Assembly: GCF_003946265.1 (NCBI RefSeq)
Contig: NZ_RHNO01000011.1
Location: 28,326 to 92,325, forward strand
Source of the DNA: Levilactobacillus yonginensis
GTDB lineage: Bacteria; Bacillota; Bacilli; Lactobacillales; Lactobacillaceae
Length of the DNA: 64,000 bases
Direction of reading: 5' to 3'
The notes beneath the pieces were generated by a model. It was not told the origin of the DNA. It searched no databases and worked only from the letters and a program-made list of their open reading frames with translations. The position numbers and the translations under genes were made by a program. Below are positions 1-10,057 of the stretch, in pieces (within the stretch, counting starts at the first letter, position 1; the number at the start of each line of letters is the position of its first letter).

Positions 1-16
1 TCGAAAGGAGCGGAAC

Positions 17-2683
17 ATGGCGGAAAAACGTTTATTATTGATTGATGGTAACAGTGTCACTTTTAAGGCTTTTTTCGCGCTATACACGGCATTGGGGAAG
101 TTCACCAACAGTGAGGGCCTCCATACCAACGCCATTTACGGCTTCAATACGATGCTGGAAACGATGTTAGATGTGGTCAAGCCCACACACGCATTAGTAG
201 CTTTTGATGCGGGGAAGACAACGTTTCGGACAAAAATGTACGACAACTATAAGGGTGGCCGGGCCAAGACGGCACCAGAACTCTCGGAACAGTTCCCTTA
301 CGTTAAGGAACTCTTGGCTGCACGAGGCATCCAAACCTACGAATTGCCCGACTTTGAAGCTGATGACATCATCGGGACCTTGGCTCGTCAAGCTGAGGAA
401 GATGGGTTTACCACGACCATCGTGACCGGTGACCGGGACTTGACGCAATTGGCTGACGAACATACAACAGTTTCAATTTCCAAAAAAGGTGTTAGTGAGA
501 TTGAACACTACACGCCCGCTTACGTGAAAGAAAAGATGGGTGTGACGCCAGAGCAAATCATTGACATCAAGGGGTTACAGGGGGATAACTCTGACAATTA
601 TCCAGGGGTCGCTGGTGTTGGCCCTAAGCGTGCCGTTGATTTGGTTGGCAAATACGGTAGCATCGAGAACATCTATGATCATATTGATGAGATTACCGCT
701 AAGAAGCTAAAGGAACATCTGCTTGAGGACCACGACCAGGCACTTCTAGCCAAACAATTAGCCACAATTAAACGGGATGCGCCCGTAGCCAAGCGCGTTG
801 AGGACTTGGTTTACACCGGAGATGATACGGACAGTTTGGTGGCCTTCTATCAACGGATGAACTTCAATCAATTTTTAAGCAAAATGAGCATTGACGGTGA
901 GGCACCAACGGCAACGCCAGGTTTGGAAGAAATTACTTACACGGTCTTAACGGCGGACAATTTACAGAAATTGCCAGCATTTGAGAGTGGTTGTGAATTT
1001 TATTTAGAAATGTTAGCCGATAATTATCATTTAGCGGACTTGGCTGGATTCGCGATCGGTAATGAAGATCATTGGTGGGTCAGTCGAGATGTCAGCCTCT
1101 TACAGCAGGCACCCTTAAAGACGCTTTTAGAGTCGTCTAAGGTTGCTAAACAAGTCTTTGACGCCAAGCGGACATACGTGGCTTTACAACGCTTAGGCAT
1201 TACTCTAGCAGGGGTTGATTTTGACCTACTCCTGAGTTCATACCTTTTGAACACCTATGACAATAGCAATGATTTGGGCCGAGTTGCGATGGAACATGGC
1301 TATCACCAAGTTGCTACGGACGAAGATGTCTATGGGAAGGGTGCTAAGGAGGCTATTCCCGATGACGATGATGTCTTCTTCAAGCACCTAGCACGGAAGA
1401 CCCGAGCCATTGAGCAGTTGCGGCCGCAATTATTTAAAGGGCTAGAGGAAAATGAACAGACGAAACTTTACCGTGAGATTGAATTGCCAATGGCCTTTGT
1501 CTTGGCACGAATGGAAGTTGCCGGCATTACGGTTCAAGCCTCAGAACTGGAGGCCATGGGTAGCAAATTCACGGAACAGTTGGCTGAAATTGAACAGACC
1601 ATTTACAACGAAGCGGGCGAAGAGTTTAATATTGGCTCACCTAAGCAACTGGGGCACATCTTGTTCGAGAAGATGGGGTTACCCGTTATCAAGAAGACCA
1701 AGACAGGTTATTCTACGGCCGTTGGTGTTCTGGAAAAACTAGCAGCTGAGGCACCTATCGCTGAAAATATTTTACGCTACCGGAAGATTGCGAAGATTCA
1801 GTCCACCTACGTTGAAGGATTGTTGAAGGTGATTCATCCGGATGACCATAAGGTTCACACGCGGTACCTTCAAACGTTGACGCAGACGGGGCGGCTATCA
1901 TCCGTTGATCCTAATCTGCAAAACATTCCAGTGCGCAATGAAGAGGGGCGAGCCATTCGTAAGGCGTTTGTCCCCCGGCACCCTGATTGGGAAATCTTTT
2001 CTTCTGACTACTCGCAAATTGAATTGCGGGTGCTAGCTCATATGAGTCACGACGCCAATATGCAGGAGGCCTTCCGCGAGGGTCAAGATATTCATGCCGC
2101 TACTGCGCGTCGAATCTTCAAGATGGGGCCGGACGAAGAAGTTACACCGAATATTCGGCGGCAGGCCAAGGCCGTGAATTTTGGAATTGTCTATGGTATC
2201 AGCGACTTTGGATTGTCACAAAATATTGGTATTTCACGTAAACAGGCCAAGAACTTTATTGACACCTACTTTGAGGAGTACCCTGGGGTTAAGGCGTACA
2301 CGGAGCGAATGGTCCAACAAGCCCACGAACTTGGGTATGTAGAAACGATTGCGCACCGGCGGCGGTATTTACCGGACATCAATTCCCGCAACTTTAATCA
2401 GCGTTCTTTTGCTGAACGGACGGCGATGAACACGCCAATTCAGGGGAGTGCAGCTGATATTATTAAGATTGCTATGATCCGGATGGAAGCGGCCTTAAAG
2501 GAAAAGAAGCTACAAGCTACCATGTTGCTACAGGTTCATGATGAGTTGATTTTTGAAGCACCAGCTGAAGAAATTGAAACGCTGGCCAAATTGGTGCCCA
2601 GTGTGATGGACTCTGCCATTGACTTAGAAATTCCGTTGAAGGTGGAAAGTCATTACGGACCAACCTGGTATGACGCTAAATAG
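17..2683 (+). CDS. polA: DNA polymerase I
   Basis: Repair and Okazaki-fragment polymerase, 888 aa, a normal full length. The N-terminal third is the 5'-3' exonuclease (FLAP) domain with the acidic clusters of the family. The middle domain corresponds to the 3'-5' exonuclease but shows FYLEML where an active proofreader has an FDTET-type motif, so proofreading is probably lost, as in many Firmicutes. Polymerase motifs are intact: motif A DYSQIELRV near residue 664, motif B RRQAKAVNFG near 714, motif C HDE at 841-843. An AAAGGAG site at 4-10 lies 6 bases before the ATG. It is the first gene of a run of closely spaced genes, with mutM 21 bases downstream. Confidence 0.97.
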   Translation: MAEKRLLLIDGNSVTFKAFFALYTALGKFTNSEGLHTNAIYGFNTMLETMLDVVKPTHALVAFDAGKTTFRTKMYDNYKGGRAKTAPELSEQFPYVKELLAARGIQTYELPDFEADDIIGTLARQAEEDGFTTTIVTGDRDLTQLADEHTTVSISKKGVSEIEHYTPAYVKEKMGVTPEQIIDIKGLQGDNSDNYPGVAGVGPKRAVDLVGKYGSIENIYDHIDEITAKKLKEHLLEDHDQALLAKQLATIKRDAPVAKRVEDLVYTGDDTDSLVAFYQRMNFNQFLSKMSIDGEAPTATPGLEEITYTVLTADNLQKLPAFESGCEFYLEMLADNYHLADLAGFAIGNEDHWWVSRDVSLLQQAPLKTLLESSKVAKQVFDAKRTYVALQRLGITLAGVDFDLLLSSYLLNTYDNSNDLGRVAMEHGYHQVATDEDVYGKGAKEAIPDDDDVFFKHLARKTRAIEQLRPQLFKGLEENEQTKLYREIELPMAFVLARMEVAGITVQASELEAMGSKFTEQLAEIEQTIYNEAGEEFNIGSPKQLGHILFEKMGLPVIKKTKTGYSTAVGVLEKLAAEAPIAENILRYRKIAKIQSTYVEGLLKVIHPDDHKVHTRYLQTLTQTGRLSSVDPNLQNIPVRNEEGRAIRKAFVPRHPDWEIFSSDYSQIELRVLAHMSHDANMQEAFREGQDIHAATARRIFKMGPDEEVTPNIRRQAKAVNFGIVYGISDFGLSQNIGISRKQAKNFIDTYFEEYPGVKAYTERMVQQAHELGYVETIAHRRRYLPDINSRNFNQRSFAERTAMNTPIQGSAADIIKIAMIRMEAALKEKKLQATMLLQVHDELIFEAPAEEIETLAKLVPSVMDSAIDLEIPLKVESHYGPTWYDAK

Positions 2684-2704
2684 TCGGTAAAAGGAGAGGT
2701 CAGT

Positions 2705-3565
2705 ATGCCAGAATTACCTGAAGTTGAAACAGTTCGACGGGGGTTGACCCGCCTAGTTGAGGGGGCCACGATTGATCACGTTGAGGTTTTTTATCGTAAG
2801 ATGGTGACACCTGAAGCCGAGGTGTTTACCGTGGAGTTAATTGGCAGAAAGATTGAGCGAATTGATCGACGGGGAAAGTATCTCCTCTTTCGATTTAGTG
2901 GTGACCTAACACTGGTTTCACACCTGCGGATGGAAGGAAAGTATGATGTCCAGCCGGAGGGTAGCCCGGTTTTGAAGCACACCCACGTGGTTTTTCATTT
3001 GACGGACAATCGTGAGCTTCGCTATACCGATACCCGGAAGTTTGGTCGGATGCGCCTAGTGCCGACTGGTACTGAGGAAACGGCTCTGCCATCGTTAGGC
3101 AAGTTAGGGCCAGAACCGACTGAGGACTCGTTAACGCTGGCTTACATGCAGACGATTTTTGGTAAGTCTCACAAAATTGTGAAACCATTTTTGCTGGATC
3201 AAACGAAAATTGCTGGTTTGGGCAATATTTATGCGGATGAAGTCCTCTGGTTATCCAAAATTAATCCATTGACGCCAGTCGATGAATTGACGAATGCACA
3301 ATTGGAAACCTTACGGGAAAACATCATTCAAGAATTGGCCATGGCAATTCAGGGACACGGAACAACCGTGCATTCATTTTCGACCGCTTTTGGTGAGGCC
3401 GGTCAGTTTCAAAATCAGCTTCATGTTTATGGCCGAGAGGGCGAAGCCTGCGAACGTTGTGGAACTGAACTGGTTAAAATCAAGGTGGCTCAACGTGGTA
3501 CGCACTACTGTCCACATTGCCAGCCACTGCCACCTGAAGCTTTAGAGGCGGTAACCGATGAGTGA
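2705..3565 (+). CDS. mutM: formamidopyrimidine-DNA glycosylase
   Basis: Base-excision glycosylase and AP lyase that removes 8-oxoguanine and formamidopyrimidines. The start MPELPEVETVRRGL supplies the catalytic N-terminal proline (after Met removal) and the following glutamate. A C-terminal zinc finger with two CxxC pairs lies at about residues 249-272. Length 286 aa is slightly above the usual 270-280. It sits between polA and coaE, as in other Firmicutes, and its last 8 bases overlap coaE, so the two are probably translationally coupled. Confidence 0.97.
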   Translation: MPELPEVETVRRGLTRLVEGATIDHVEVFYRKMVTPEAEVFTVELIGRKIERIDRRGKYLLFRFSGDLTLVSHLRMEGKYDVQPEGSPVLKHTHVVFHLTDNRELRYTDTRKFGRMRLVPTGTEETALPSLGKLGPEPTEDSLTLAYMQTIFGKSHKIVKPFLLDQTKIAGLGNIYADEVLWLSKINPLTPVDELTNAQLETLRENIIQELAMAIQGHGTTVHSFSTAFGEAGQFQNQLHVYGREGEACERCGTELVKIKVAQRGTHYCPHCQPLPPEALEAVTDE

Positions 3566-4187
3566 AATCTGGGGGCTGACCGGTGGCATTGCGACGGGTA
3601 AATCGACGGTCAGTACCTGGTTACGTGAGGCAGGACTGCCGATTATTGATGCGGATGTGATTGCCCGCCAAGTGGTGGCACCTGGGACGCCAGGACTTAG
3701 TCGAATTGAACAGGCTTTTGGTGCTGAATTTATTCACGATGGTGCGTTGGACCGGCAGAAATTGGGCCAACTTGTCTTTCATGATCCCGAACAACTGCAC
3801 CAACTAGAAAGCATCACGACGCCACGGATTCAAGCTGAGATTCAACGCCAATTGGCTGTCTATCGTGCGGCTAAGGCGCCTGTTGTCGTGATTGATGCCC
3901 CGACCCTTTTTGAGGTGGGTTACTTGGTAGACCTCGTCGACCATATTCTAGTGGTAGCTACGGACTCAGTCACACAACAGCAACGGTTAATGGCTAGGAA
4001 TCACCTCTCTGCAGTGGATGCTCAGGCCCGTATGGCGCGACAATGGCCCATTGAGGAAAAGATTGCCCGCGCTACCGTTGTTATTGATAACGGGGGAACG
4101 ATTGCCCAAACGTTACAACAAGTGGTAAAATGGCTTGACACGAACAATTTTGGAAAAAGTCAACAAATTAAACGAGGTGACCAATAA
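3558..4187 (+). CDS. coaE: dephospho-CoA kinase
   Basis: Catalyses the last step of coenzyme A synthesis, ATP-dependent phosphorylation of dephospho-CoA. The P-loop GGIATGKS is at residues 9-16, followed by the DAD motif of the CoaE lid region. Length 209 aa is typical. It overlaps mutM by 8 bases at its start, and its stop shares one base with the nrdR start (TAATG), so it is internal to a tight operon. Confidence 0.95.
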   Translation: MSEIWGLTGGIATGKSTVSTWLREAGLPIIDADVIARQVVAPGTPGLSRIEQAFGAEFIHDGALDRQKLGQLVFHDPEQLHQLESITTPRIQAEIQRQLAVYRAAKAPVVVIDAPTLFEVGYLVDLVDHILVVATDSVTQQQRLMARNHLSAVDAQARMARQWPIEEKIARATVVIDNGGTIAQTLQQVVKWLDTNNFGKSQQIKRGDQ

Positions 4188-4708
4188 TGCAGTGTCCGCA
4201 CTGTCATCATAATGGATCGCGGGTCGTCGATAGCCGGCCCACAGACGACGGACGAGTTATTCGCCGGCGCCGGGAGTGTGAGAGCTGCGGCTTTCGTTTC
4301 ACGACGTTTGAACGGGTCGAAGTGACGCCGTTGTTGGTGATCAAGAAGAATGGGACTCGTGAAGAGTTCAACCGCGAAAAGATTTTGCGAGGGATTATTC
4401 GTTCAGCAGAAAAGCGACCAGTCGGCATGGACGTTATGACGAACGTTGTCGATGAGGTTGAAAACAAGATTCGGGCGCTGGGCGTCAACGAAATTTCAAG
4501 TCAGTTAATCGGGGAATATGTGATGAACCGGTTAGTGGATGTCGATGAGATTGCCTATATCCGATTTGCTAGTGTCTATCGGCAATTCAAGGATACTGGT
4601 GTCTTCTTTAATGAATTAAAGGACATGCTAGACAAGGATAAGATTAAAGCGACTAAAGAAAAGGATTCAAGTAAAAAACGAACGAACCACCAAAGTGAGG
4701 CGAAATAA
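4187..4708 (+). CDS. nrdR: transcriptional repressor NrdR
   Basis: ATP/dATP-sensing repressor of ribonucleotide reductase genes. An N-terminal zinc ribbon has CPHC at residues 3-6 and CESC at 31-34, followed by an ATP-cone domain starting near residue 46. The lysine-rich tail (about 20 residues) is longer than in the usual 150-160 aa protein; total 173 aa. Its place between coaE and dnaB matches the conserved Bacillales/Lactobacillales order. No ribonucleotide reductase genes are in this window. Confidence 0.95.
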   Translation: MQCPHCHHNGSRVVDSRPTDDGRVIRRRRECESCGFRFTTFERVEVTPLLVIKKNGTREEFNREKILRGIIRSAEKRPVGMDVMTNVVDEVENKIRALGVNEISSQLIGEYVMNRLVDVDEIAYIRFASVYRQFKDTGVFFNELKDMLDKDKIKATKEKDSSKKRTNHQSEAK

Positions 4709-4711
4709 GGC

Positions 4712-6091
4712 ATGGAGGATTCCTGGCACCAGTTGCAACCAAAGACCGGCTTTTTGGTTCGGTTGGCAGACCGGTTGACCGATCAAAGTTGGCAAACTTT
4801 GACGCAGCTTTACCAGCCGATTATTGGACCGAGTGCCGCGGGGCTCTACTCGGCCCTTTTTTGGCTCCCTGAACGGTCTAATTATAAGCGACATGCCACG
4901 ATTTTAGGCTTACTCGGGATGGACCTGGCAAATTTTTATCAGGCACGATTGCGGTTGGAAGCGACCGGACTCTTGGTGACAACTTACAAGACGCGTGATG
5001 AACTGACGAGTTTTACCTACGAGTTGCACGCGCCCTTGTTACCAGTGGACTTTTTCAAGGATGATCTTCTCAGTGTGCAGCTTTTAGGGGTTGTGGGTGA
5101 AGAGTTGTATCGCACGCTCGTTACCAATACGACGTCTAAACCGCTGCCAGCTAATGATGAGCAAGACATCACCAAAAACTTTTTGGATGTTTTTCATGTC
5201 GACGGACAGGAACTCAGTCGCTTGCCGGCTGCAATTACGGCTACTCGAGAAACACTACCGACGAGCAGTGCGGCTCCGGCAATTTTACCCACGCAGGATG
5301 AGGATTTTGATTTCAAACTCTTAGGTGAAATTCTAGAACATTCATTCATCGAAACCCAGGCATTGCGCGGACAACGTCAGTTACTTTTGACTGAGCATGC
5401 CACCTATGGCCTGGACGAGGTTACAATGGCCCGTTACGTCGGAGAGGCAACGGATCTGGCTACCAATCAATTTAATGCCGAACAGTTTAAACGGATTATT
5501 GCTCAGCACTTTGGGCAGCAGCATCGAGGGGTGACGGCAGCTGCTATGGGCACTCAGGCCACGCCGGCAGCTCAGCCAGCGAGTCAGGTATCCCGGGCAA
5601 ACTCTGCCGAACAGGCTTTACTCCAGGTTGCTAGCAAGACAGCACCCGCAGTCTTTTTGCAGGCCATCAAGCAAAAGAACGGGGGGTATGTCACGGATGG
5701 GGAACAAAGGATCGTTCGTGATTTAGTCAGCCGACAGTTGTTCCCAGAAGCCGTCTTGAATTTAATGATTTACCACGTCTTGGTAGACGAGGACCGGCCA
5801 ACCCTGAACAAGAATCTACTGGATACGATTGCGAATGATTGGAGTCGGTCTAAGATTACGACGCCGCAGTTGGCGATTCAGAAGATTCGTGAACGACAGC
5901 AGGCCGCACGTAAGCCACGCCAATCCCGGCCCCGGCAGTCAACCGTTAAGGAGACTTTGCCGGATTGGGCTAAGAAACCCGCCGCAAATGAAGAGACGGC
6001 AACGGCGAAGCTGACGCCGGAACAGCAAACCCAATTACAGGCACGAATCGCAAAACTCAAAGATCGTAACGCACAAGGGAAGGAGGAATAA
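4712..6091 (+). CDS. dnaB: replication initiation and membrane attachment protein DnaB
   Basis: Firmicute primosome protein (not the helicase) that acts with DnaD and DnaI to load the replicative helicase. 459 aa, the usual length; the N-terminal part resembles the DnaB/DnaD winged-helix region and the C-terminal third is the DnaB/DnaD-type helical domain followed by a Gln/Lys/Arg-rich tail. It starts 3 bases after nrdR and ends 3 bases before dnaI, so it is co-transcribed and partnered with dnaI. Confidence 0.93.
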   Translation: MEDSWHQLQPKTGFLVRLADRLTDQSWQTLTQLYQPIIGPSAAGLYSALFWLPERSNYKRHATILGLLGMDLANFYQARLRLEATGLLVTTYKTRDELTSFTYELHAPLLPVDFFKDDLLSVQLLGVVGEELYRTLVTNTTSKPLPANDEQDITKNFLDVFHVDGQELSRLPAAITATRETLPTSSAAPAILPTQDEDFDFKLLGEILEHSFIETQALRGQRQLLLTEHATYGLDEVTMARYVGEATDLATNQFNAEQFKRIIAQHFGQQHRGVTAAAMGTQATPAAQPASQVSRANSAEQALLQVASKTAPAVFLQAIKQKNGGYVTDGEQRIVRDLVSRQLFPEAVLNLMIYHVLVDEDRPTLNKNLLDTIANDWSRSKITTPQLAIQKIRERQQAARKPRQSRPRQSTVKETLPDWAKKPAANEETATAKLTPEQQTQLQARIAKLKDRNAQGKEE

Positions 6092-6094
6092 GCG

Positions 6095-7021
6095 ATGGAG
6101 GATCTCAGTAAAACCATGCAACAATTGATGAATTCTCGTCATTTGAACGACAACTATCGGCAATTGATGGCTAAGGTCTACGACGACCCTAAGGTGACAG
6201 CCTTTTATCAGGCCCACAAGGAAGAATTAACTGAGGACGTTCTGACCCGGTCCGCTGCTAAACTCTATGAATTCGTTTCGGAACGTGAAAAATTGGCTAA
6301 GGGTGGGACCACTTTTGCAACTGGTTATGAACCGCAGTTAATTGTCTCCAATCATTTGATCGATGTGGCCTATGTTCCAACGGCGGCGACACAAGAAAAG
6401 CAAGCCCAGCAACAGCTTCGTCAGCGAGTGAAGTCGATTGCCATGCCTAAGAGTATTCGTGAGGCAAGTCTAGATAATTTTGACCAGGATTCTGATCGCG
6501 CGGAGGCTTTAATGGCCGCATTAGATTTTGTGGATGCCTATGAAGCCAGTCCGAAACGGCGACACCAGGCACTTTATTTAGCTGGTAGTTTTGGCGTTGG
6601 AAAGACGTATTTGCTGGCCGCCGTTGCCAATCAATTAGCGGCTGATGGATTTTCCACCACGTTAGTTCATTTCCCTAGCTTTGCGGTGGAGATGAAGAAT
6701 GCCATCGCCCAGAATGGGGTAGCAGACAAGCTAGATGCTTTGAAGCGGGCCCCTATCTTGATGGTTGATGATATTGGGGCGGACGCTATGTCGGCCTGGG
6801 TTCGCGATGATGTCTTAGGCGTTATCCTGGAATATCGGATGCAGGAGGAGCTGCCAACCTTTTTCAGCTCGAATTTTTCGATGGCTCAGTTAGAGAAAGA
6901 GCATCTAAGAATTTCGACGCGAGGGGACGATGAACCCTTGAAAGCGCAGCGTTTGATGCAGCGAATTCGGTTCTTAGCACGAGAAATCACAATGGTGGGA
7001 GTTAACCGCCGACCACAATAA
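6095..7021 (+). CDS. dnaI: primosomal protein DnaI (helicase loader)
   Basis: AAA+ ATPase that loads the replicative helicase. An N-terminal DnaI-specific domain is followed by an ATPase core with Walker A GSFGVGKTYLL (Lys about residue 170) and Walker B ILMVDDIGAD. Length 308 aa fits the family. A GGAGG site precedes the ATG inside the end of dnaB. It is the last gene of the operon; after its stop the sequence passes into the thrS leader region, and I see no strong terminator between them. Confidence 0.95.
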   Translation: MEDLSKTMQQLMNSRHLNDNYRQLMAKVYDDPKVTAFYQAHKEELTEDVLTRSAAKLYEFVSEREKLAKGGTTFATGYEPQLIVSNHLIDVAYVPTAATQEKQAQQQLRQRVKSIAMPKSIREASLDNFDQDSDRAEALMAALDFVDAYEASPKRRHQALYLAGSFGVGKTYLLAAVANQLAADGFSTTLVHFPSFAVEMKNAIAQNGVADKLDALKRAPILMVDDIGADAMSAWVRDDVLGVILEYRMQEELPTFFSSNFSMAQLEKEHLRISTRGDDEPLKAQRLMQRIRFLAREITMVGVNRRPQ

Positions 7022-7169
7022 ATTCCGTTATATCGGGGATGAACTTACCTTGTGCTAAAACCATGGTGCCGTAATGGTTTGCCATTGTGAACGAATGGTT
7101 AATTAAAAATTTTCACAATTTATTTTAATATTGTCCTTGACAATAATTCTAGAATGGTGTTTACTGTAT

Positions 7170-7410
7170 GTATTGAAGCGGTGATGAGAAACACAATAAC
7201 CACTTAGCACTCACAGGAAGAGTTGGTCTTGCTTGGAAGCCGGCTCGTGTGCTGATGATTATTACCATTCTCTAGCTATCGGGAGGAAATTTCCGGTCGG
7301 GTCGTTCCGTTATTAACGAGTTGAGTCCATGGAACTTAGTTCTGTGGAAAAATCGGGTGGAACCACGTTACGACGTCCCCAGTATCTATGATGATACTGG
7401 GGACTTTTTC
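7170..7410 (+). promoter_or_regulatory. T-box leader of thrS
   Basis: tRNA-sensing transcription attenuator. The conserved T-box GGGTGGAACCACG is at 7355-7367. It is followed by a terminator with a perfect 12-base stem (7375-7386 with 7393-7404) and a T run at 7405-7409. An ACC triplet at 7264-7266 in the upstream stem region followed by A is a plausible threonine specifier, matching the downstream gene. The 5' boundary is approximate; a TTGACA at 7137-7142 may be part of the promoter, but no good -10 is correctly spaced. Confidence 0.9.
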
Positions 7411-7452
7411 GTTCTTTCCCCCAAAATCATAACAAGAAGGAGATCATGTATT

Positions 7453-9432
7453 ATGGCAGATATTTCTATTAAGTTCCCTGATGGTAAAGTAAAGGCATTC
7501 CCAGCTGGCTCATCCGCAGCAGATGTCGCAAAGTCAATTTCCATCAGTTTAGCAAAAGAAGCTGTTGCCGCTAAATTTAACGGCAAGCTGGTTGATTACT
7601 TAGCACCACTTTCTGATTATGGGAGCATCGAAATCGTCACCAAGAAGGATGCTGAAGGCTTAGCTGTTTTACGGAACACAACCGCTGCCTTATTACGGAT
7701 CGCGTTAAAGAAAGCATTCCCAGCTATTCGTTTAGGTGAAGTTAGTGCCGACGAAGATGGGTTCTACGTTGATACCGACAAGGACGAACAACAAGTTAGT
7801 GTTGATGAATTAGACTCCTTAGCCGTTATCGTTGAAAAGCTGGTGTCTGACAAGTTAGACATCAAGCGGATCTCCTTAAGCAAGGATGACGCCTTAGCTT
7901 CAGTAAAGGGCGACCAATACAGTTCAGAATTAATTAAAGCCATCGATGGCGACGAAGTTTCCTTCCTCCAAATCGGTGAATACCAAGTACTTAGTGACGG
8001 TGCCCAATTAGTAAACACTGGCGACGTTAAGCACTTCAAGTTCCTCTCAGTTGCTGGTGCCTATTGGCAAGGCAAGTCTTCAAACCCAATGTTACAACGG
8101 ATTTACGGGACTGCTTTCTACAACCAAGCTGATTTAGATGAAGATTTGAAGAAGCGCCAAGAAGCACGTGAACGTGACCACCGGGTTATCGGGAACCAAT
8201 TGGATCTGTTCTTCGTTGATCCTAAAGTTGGTGCCGGCTTACCATACTGGATGCCAAACGGTGCAACTATCCGTCGTGTGATTGAACGTTACATCATTGA
8301 CAAAGAAGTTGCTAACGGTTACCAACACGTTTACACGCCAGTCTTAGCTAACCTTGATCTTTACAAGCAATCAGGTCACTGGGCTCACTACCGTGAAGAC
8401 ATGTTCCCACCAATGGATATGGGTGATGGCGAAGAACTTGAATTACGGCCAATGAACTGCCCTAGCCATATTCAAATTTACAACCACCACATCCGTTCTT
8501 ACCGTGAATTACCAATGCGGATCGCTGAATTAGGGATGATGCACCGTTACGAAAAGTCTGGTGCTCTGAGTGGTTTGCAACGTGTTCGTGAAATGACGTT
8601 GAACGATGGTCACACGTTCGTTGCTCCTGATCAAATTCAAGAAGAATTCAAGAGTATCTTACGGTTGATGGTTAAGGTTTACGATGACTTTGACATCAAG
8701 GACTACACTTTCCGTCTGAGCTACCGTGACCCTAAGAACACTGAAAAGTACTTCGATGACGATGAAATGTGGAACAAGGCACAAGCTATGTTGAAGGGTG
8801 CCATGGACGAATTAGGCTTTGACTATGTTGAAGCTGAAGGTGAAGCCGCATTCTACGGTCCTAAGTTGGATGTACAAACGAAGACTGCCTTGGGTAACGA
8901 AGAAACGTTATCAACTATCCAATTAGACTTCATGATGCCAGAACGCTTCGACTTACACTATGTTGGTGCCGATGGTGAAGAACACCGTCCAGTTATGATT
9001 CACCGTGGGTTAGTTTCAACGATGGAACGTTTCGTTGCCTACCTGACGGAAATCTACAAGGGTGCCTTCCCAACCTGGTTAGCTCCTAAGCAAGTTACGA
9101 TTATCCCAGTCTCTGAACAAAAGAACGGGGCATACGCTGACAAGCTGGCTGCTGAATTGAAGGCTGCTGATGTTCGGGTCAACGTCGACAAGCGTGGTGA
9201 AAAGATGGGCTACCTGATTCGGGATGCTCAAACGCACAAGATTCCATACACGTTGGTTGTTGGTGACGACGAAATGAATAACGGTAGTGTTTCTGTACGT
9301 AAGTACGGTGAAGAAGACTCTGTTTCCGAAAGTAGCGATGCTTTCGTTAAGCAAGTCTTAGCTGACATTGCTTCTTACAGTCGTGATGCTGACGCCGAAG
9401 AAAGCGCCGTTGAACAAAAATTGGAAAACTAA
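7453..9432 (+). CDS. thrS: threonine--tRNA ligase
   Basis: Class II aminoacyl-tRNA synthetase, 659 aa. An N-terminal TGS domain ([12 protein letters not shown]) is followed by the SAD editing domain, the catalytic core with [10 protein letters not shown] and class II motifs, and the C-terminal anticodon-binding domain. The ATG at 7453 is chosen because it has AAGAAGGAG at 7434-7442 and matches the family start. The frame stays open upstream to 7321, but that would read through the T-box and its terminator and cannot be coding. Expression is expected to respond to uncharged tRNA-Thr through the leader. Confidence 0.96.
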   Translation: MADISIKFPDGKVKAFPAGSSAADVAKSISISLAKEAVAAKFNGKLVDYLAPLSDYGSIEIVTKKDAEGLAVLRNTTAALLRIALKKAFPAIRLGEVSADEDGFYVDTDKDEQQVSVDELDSLAVIVEKLVSDKLDIKRISLSKDDALASVKGDQYSSELIKAIDGDEVSFLQIGEYQVLSDGAQLVNTGDVKHFKFLSVAGAYWQGKSSNPMLQRIYGTAFYNQADLDEDLKKRQEARERDHRVIGNQLDLFFVDPKVGAGLPYWMPNGATIRRVIERYIIDKEVANGYQHVYTPVLANLDLYKQSGHWAHYREDMFPPMDMGDGEELELRPMNCPSHIQIYNHHIRSYRELPMRIAELGMMHRYEKSGALSGLQRVREMTLNDGHTFVAPDQIQEEFKSILRLMVKVYDDFDIKDYTFRLSYRDPKNTEKYFDDDEMWNKAQAMLKGAMDELGFDYVEAEGEAAFYGPKLDVQTKTALGNEETLSTIQLDFMMPERFDLHYVGADGEEHRPVMIHRGLVSTMERFVAYLTEIYKGAFPTWLAPKQVTIIPVSEQKNGAYADKLAAELKAADVRVNVDKRGEKMGYLIRDAQTHKIPYTLVVGDDEMNNGSVSVRKYGEEDSVSESSDAFVKQVLADIASYSRDADAEESAVEQKLEN

Positions 9433-9501
9433 TTACTTGCTAACTAACTACATGTAAAAACTACTTCCTTCCTATTATATAAACAAGTAAATAGATTTCT
9501 T

Positions 9502-9542
9502 CCAGCCACCTTCGATTGCGTTCGAGGTGGCTGGTTTTGTTT
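9502..9542 (+). terminator. thrS terminator
   Basis: The hairpin CCAGCCACCT with AGGTGGCTGG (9503-9534) is followed by TTTTGTTT. It lies about 70 bases after the thrS stop. Confidence 0.85.
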
Positions 9543-9830
9543 AGGTAGATTCCAAGGTTAAATCGATGATATATTCCAAACGGGGTTGTCGACCATGGCA
9601 ATCCCGGTTTGTTAGTCTTTAAAGGGGACTAGAGCGATTAAACAATCTGTGTTACGCTTTACTCTGTTATGCGATTGAATTTGTGATCGTGGTCTTGGTT
9701 ATTGTGATCAATCGCTTCGATCACCGTAATGAGATACTTGGTGTTAAATCCGAGCAGTAGCCTGGTTGGACACCTGATAGAGGGTCCTGGTGAAATTTAA
9801 CGGGTCTTTCTGTAAGTATTTGGAAATGCC
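9543..9830 (+). other. intergenic region without a gene, several stems
   Basis: No convincing open frame lies between the thrS terminator and the infC promoter. It holds a hairpin with a single-base bulge at 9577-9611, an 8-base perfect stem GCGATTGA/TCAATCGC at 9671-9715, and an alternative pairing GTGATCG (9683-9689) with CGATCAC (9718-9724) that would compete with it. It may encode a small RNA or be a decayed leader; function unknown. Confidence 0.35.
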
Positions 9831-9832
9831 CG

Positions 9833-9861
9833 TTGACAGGTAACCAGTTAGCTGGTATGAT
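9833..9861 (+). promoter_or_regulatory. promoter of infC-rpmI-rplT
   Basis: TTGACA at 9833-9838 and TATGAT at 9856-9861, with a 17-base spacer, just upstream of the L20 leader. A near-consensus housekeeping sigma promoter. Confidence 0.85.
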
Positions 9862-9867
9862 AAATAA

Positions 9868-10008
9868 GTTGAGAAATTAAGCAGAGGCTTCCGCTTCTCG
9901 CCCTGTGGCTAACGCTGCTGGGCTGGATATGCACGTTAGTTCGACTATTTTAGTTGGATTTCATGCGGGAGCCGTTTGATTGTTGATCAGAGGTTCCCGC
10001 ATTTTTTT
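9868..10008 (+). promoter_or_regulatory. L20-type ribosomal protein leader with attenuator
   Basis: An untranslated leader before infC-rpmI-rplT. It carries a GC-rich folded region (9882-9930) and ends in an intrinsic terminator: ATGCGGGAGCC (9963-9973) pairs with GGTTCCCGCAT (9992-10002), followed by seven T. In Firmicutes this operon is autoregulated by L20 through such a leader. The assignment rests on position and architecture; I could not run a covariance model. Confidence 0.7.
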
Positions 10009-10057
10009 GTGAGTGAGATTTCTGCAGTTCTCGAGAATTTTTTGGAGGTGGATTACC

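Noticed and set aside
7321..7452. Upstream extension of thrS by 44 codons
   Set aside because: It would translate the T-box and terminator; the ATG at 7453 has the ribosome site and the family N terminus.
10013..10057. infC start at GTG 10013
   Set aside because: No ribosome site, lies just after the attenuator, and adds residues not found in IF-3.
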